Shown: positions 61,994 through 64,000 of the stretch, one piece after another | How the letters are laid out: the number at the start of each line of letters is the position of its first letter | Position numbering within the stretch: the first letter of the stretch is position 1 | Assembly (NCBI GenBank): GCA_044464225.1 | Contig: JBIQLN010000007.1 | Location: 62,001-126,000, forward strand | Direction: 5' to 3' | Source of the DNA: 66-474 sp044464225 | GTDB taxonomy: Bacteria; Pseudomonadota; Gammaproteobacteria; Xanthomonadales; Rhodanobacteraceae | Length of the DNA stretch: 64,000 nt | Notes under the pieces: model-generated | What the model was told of the DNA's origin: nothing | Databases searched by the model: none | What the model saw: only the letters and a program-made list of their open reading frames with translations | Made by a program: the position numbers and the translations under genes

Positions 61994-62531
61994 CGGAGAG
62001 CAACTCCAGTGAACGAGTGTCGAAATCGGCCTTCATGCCGACGCCGCGCAGTATAGAGCCCGGCTCCTGTATCACGCTGGGCGCGGCGGTGGCCATGCGT
62101 TTGTCCTGGGTCCACACGGTGGCGTCGGCCGTATGGATTTCGGCTTCGGAAATTTTCGCCGTGGGCGGCCGGCGCATGTCGACCTTGCCGATCAGCTTGA
62201 CCAGGTTGTTGTCGGAACTGATCCACGCGTACTGCGAGGTGCCGTTCCATTCGGAGCCATCGCTGGCGACGAAATAGTATTGCGGCGCATTGACATACAG
62301 GGAGTCGTTGCCTTCGCGGCGCGCGAGGTGCGGCGCGGTCATCGTGAAGGCCAGCTTGCCGTCCTGCCCGAAGGCGTGCAGGGTGAAATGATCGAGTTCG
62401 TAACTGGAACGCGGCGGCCCCACGATCGCGACCGGCTTGGGCGGCGGCCTCAGCCACCACACCAGCAACTGGGTGATCGCGGCCGCGATCACCAGCACCA
62501 CCAGCCAGAAGACGGTGCGGCGATCCCTCAT
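61953..62531 (-). CDS. lptC: LPS export protein LptC
   Basis: 192-residue bitopic membrane protein: one N-terminal helix (TVFWLVVLVIAAAITQLLVWWL, residues ~6-27) and a periplasmic beta-jellyroll (YELDHFTLHAFGQDGKLAFTMTAPHLARREGNDSLYVNAPQYYF, MRRPPTAKISEAEIHTADATVWTQDKRM). It takes LPS from LptB2FG and hands it to LptA. Its ATG overlaps the kdsC stop as ATGA. Confidence 0.92.
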   Translation of the reverse strand: MRDRRTVFWLVVLVIAAAITQLLVWWLRPPPKPVAIVGPPRSSYELDHFTLHAFGQDGKLAFTMTAPHLARREGNDSLYVNAPQYYFVASDGSEWNGTSQYAWISSDNNLVKLIGKVDMRRPPTAKISEAEIHTADATVWTQDKRMATAAPSVIQEPGSILRGVGMKADFDTRSLELLSDVHATLAPHSRTH

Positions 62532-63043
62532 CCGGCCTGCGCCGCGAGGATCAGGTCGCACACTTCGCGCGCGGCGCCGCGGCCGCCGTGGGCGCGCGTA
62601 TGCCAATGCGTCGCGCCCAGCACTTCAGGTTGCGCATCGGCCACCGCAATCGCAAGCCCGCAGATCGACATCGGTGCCAGGTCGGGCTCGTCATCGCCCA
62701 CGTAGCAGGCCTGGTCGCCGCTCAATCCGGATGCGTGCAACATGTCCTGGAGGCAGCCCAGTTTGTCGGACTTGCCCTGGTAGACATGGTCGATGCCGAG
62801 TTGTTCCGCGCGCAGTTCCACCGCGTGGCTGACGCGTGCACTGATCAGCGCCACGTCGATGCCGTGCGCGCGCAACCGCTTGATGCCCAAACCATCGTGC
62901 ACGTGGAATGCCTTGATCTCGCGGCCGTCCTCGGTGAACCACAGGCGCCCGTCGGTCAGCGTGCCGTCGACGTCGAACGCGACCAGCCTGATCTTCGCGG
63001 CGCGGGCGAGGACGTCGGCGGGGATGTCGGGGTGAGCGGCCAT
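62528..63043 (-). CDS. kdsC: 3-deoxy-D-manno-octulosonate 8-phosphate phosphatase
   Basis: 171-residue HAD-superfamily phosphatase that removes phosphate from Kdo 8-phosphate, the last step to Kdo. Catalytic D24 and D26 in FDVDGTLTDG, ISARVSHAVELRAEQLGI, YQGKSDKLGCL (Lys) and GDDEPDLAPMSICGLAIAVADAQPEV (metal Asp pair). C0-type with only a small cap. The start at 63043 lies downstream of kdsD and a repeat-filled 254-base gap. Coupled to lptC. Confidence 0.95.
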   Translation of the reverse strand: MAAHPDIPADVLARAAKIRLVAFDVDGTLTDGRLWFTEDGREIKAFHVHDGLGIKRLRAHGIDVALISARVSHAVELRAEQLGIDHVYQGKSDKLGCLQDMLHASGLSGDQACYVGDDEPDLAPMSICGLAIAVADAQPEVLGATHWHTRAHGGRGAAREVCDLILAAQAG

Positions 63044-63079
63044 GGCGGTGGGTGAATGCGAGACGCGAAGAATAACAAG

Positions 63080-63247
63080 CTTCGGCATTCCGGGCCGGCG
63101 GAGCCGGAACCTGGAATCCAATGTCGTTGATCCGGAGAAAGGTCGCTGGGTTGACTCGCGCCATCCCTGGCGCCCGCCTCTTCGGCATTCGGGTTTGCAA
63201 TCCTGCAAACGCAGTCGGCCCGCCGCTGCGCGGGTCCGGAATGACGA
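63080..63247. repeat. ATTCCGG/GAATGACG repeat between kdsD and kdsC
   Basis: GGCATTCCGGGCCGGCGGAG opens the element and GGGTCCGGAATGACGACAG closes it. Between them is a core with GGTTTGCAATCCTGCAAACG (hairpin TTTGCA/TGCAAA) and GGCCCGCCGCTGCGCGGGTC. It is the longest copy of this repeat in the window. Confidence 0.6.
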
Positions 63248-63261
63248 CAGAATTTATGCTT

Positions 63262-63293
63262 CCCGAATCCCGAATCCCGAATCCCGAATCCCG
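63262..63293. repeat. 7-bp tandem repeat CCCGAAT
   Basis: Four perfect CCCGAAT units and a partial fifth (CCCG) lie between the repeat element and the kdsD stop. Short arrays of this type are prone to slippage and are suitable as a strain-typing locus. Confidence 0.85.
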
Positions 63294-63297
63294 CCCG

Positions 63298-64000
63298 TCA
63301 AACCACCCGTGCGCGCAGCAGGTCGTGAATATTCAGTGCCCCGACCACGCGCCGCGCATCATCGACCACCAGCAGCGCGTGGATCTTGTGGGTTTCCATC
63401 AGCTGCGCGGCTTCGGCGGCCAGCTTCTCCGGGCCGATCACCTTGGGATTGCGGCTCATGGCTTCACCGACCGACGCGGTGCGCAGGTCGACGCCGTGGT
63501 CGTCCAGCATGCGGCGCAGGTCGCCGTCGGTGAACACGCCCAGCAGATGCGCATCGCCCTCGACGATCGCGGTCATGCCGAGTCCCTTGCGGGACATCTC
63601 GATCAGCGCCTCGGTCAGTGTCGCGTCGGTGCGCACCATCGGGACCGCGGTGCCGGTATGCATCACGTCCGAAATCTTGAGCAGGCGGCGGCCCAGCGCG
63701 CCGGCAGGATGCGAGCGGGCAAAATCGTCGGCGGTGAAGCCGCGGGCCTCCAGCAGGGCGATGGCCAGGGCGTCACCCAGCACCAGCGCGGCCGTGGTGC
63801 TGGCGGTCGGCGCCAGACCGAGCGGACAGGCTTCGTTGGTGACGCTGGCATCGAGGTGCGCATCGGCGTCGCGCGCAAGGGAGGAGCGCGGGTTGCCGGT
63901 CATCGCGATCAACGCGTTGCCTTGCCGTTTCAGGAACGGCACGATGGTCAGGATTTCTTCCGTCTCGCCGGAATTGGAAAGCAGCAACACCACGTCGTGC
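63298..64000 (-). CDS. kdsD: Arabinose-5-phosphate isomerase, 5' end outside window
   Basis: SIS-CBS enzyme that turns ribulose 5-phosphate into arabinose 5-phosphate, the first step to Kdo. The visible part has the end of the SIS domain (LLLSNSGETEEILTIVPFLKRQG, MTGNPRSSLARDADAHLD, CPLGLAPTASTTAALVLGDALAIALLEARGF, DFARSHPAGALGRRLL) and two CBS domains (VGEAMSRNPKVI and the preceding DVMHTGTAVPMVRTDATLTEAL). The start codon lies beyond the end of the window. First gene of the kdsD-kdsC-lptC-lptA-lptB line. Confidence 0.94.
   Translation of the reverse strand, partial: HDVVLLLSNSGETEEILTIVPFLKRQGNALIAMTGNPRSSLARDADAHLDASVTNEACPLGLAPTASTTAALVLGDALAIALLEARGFTADDFARSHPAGALGRRLLKISDVMHTGTAVPMVRTDATLTEALIEMSRKGLGMTAIVEGDAHLLGVFTDGDLRRMLDDHGVDLRTASVGEAMSRNPKVIGPEKLAAEAAQLMETHKIHALLVVDDARRVVGALNIHDLLRARVV

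Overview
The window is about 64 kb of GC-rich chromosome from a gammaproteobacterium of the Xanthomonadales, most likely Rhodanobacteraceae. This rests on gene order and family look rather than a database search: a miaA-hfq-hflX-hflK-hflC-purA series, a kdsD-kdsC-lptC-lptA-lptB-rpoN-hpf-hprK-rapZ-EIIA-ptsH-ptsI run, a TonB receptor of the Xanthomonas/Caulobacter type, a tdh/kbl threonine-degradation operon, and many short intergenic repeats built on hairpins. Most of the window is ordinary housekeeping DNA.

Layout. 1-6.4 kb: the end of a glucokinase-type kinase gene, a TonB-dependent receptor with its own terminator, and a family 20 beta-hexosaminidase, together suggesting uptake and use of chitin- or GlcNAc-type sugars. 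6.5-9.5 kb (minus): tdh, a one-helix membrane protein and kbl, overlapping by 4 bases each. 9.5-16.1 kb: the miaA-hfq-hflX-hflKC-purA series; hflX appears to start with CTG, and the first bases of purA are duplicated upstream. 16.1-18.5 kb: repeats with small genes (Cys-rich oxidoreductase-like protein, RelA/SpoT-like HD hydrolase, a damaged glyoxalase-family gene, a small HTH protein).

18.5-28.1 kb is the accessory, defence-like part: a type I restriction-modification operon (hsdM-hsdS-unknown gene-hsdR), a DUF5655 nuclease-like gene, a fragment of a TIR-domain gene, and a TacA/TacT-type toxin-antitoxin pair. The unknown 203-residue protein between hsdS and hsdR carries a D...ExK...Q pattern and is the best candidate here for an undescribed component. 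The island is followed by an RDD membrane protein, a molybdenum-carrier-like SLOG protein, and a minus-strand LytS/LytTR two-component pair with a small lipoprotein.

31.9-41.6 kb holds single genes and short operons: DUF5996, PhnB-like, a frameshifted membrane protein, an aldo/keto reductase, mutL, DUF1684, FKBP, DUF1289-nudL-sseA and pagL. 41.6-48.3 kb is a MarR-led multidrug efflux operon (outer membrane factor, EmrA-like adaptor, two tandem EmrB-like pumps). 48.3-53.4 kb has a frameshifted M20 amidohydrolase, a TRIC-type channel, a DODA-type dioxygenase, an enoyl-CoA hydratase relative and a DUF4139 protein. 53.6 kb to the end (minus) is the regulatory PTS, RpoN and LPS-transport/Kdo block, cut off inside kdsD.

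Three genes are damaged at their 3' part, and in each a single G missing from a short G run explains a frame break. These may be real mutations or homopolymer sequencing errors. No rRNA, tRNA, CRISPR array, intact insertion sequence or prophage was recognised.
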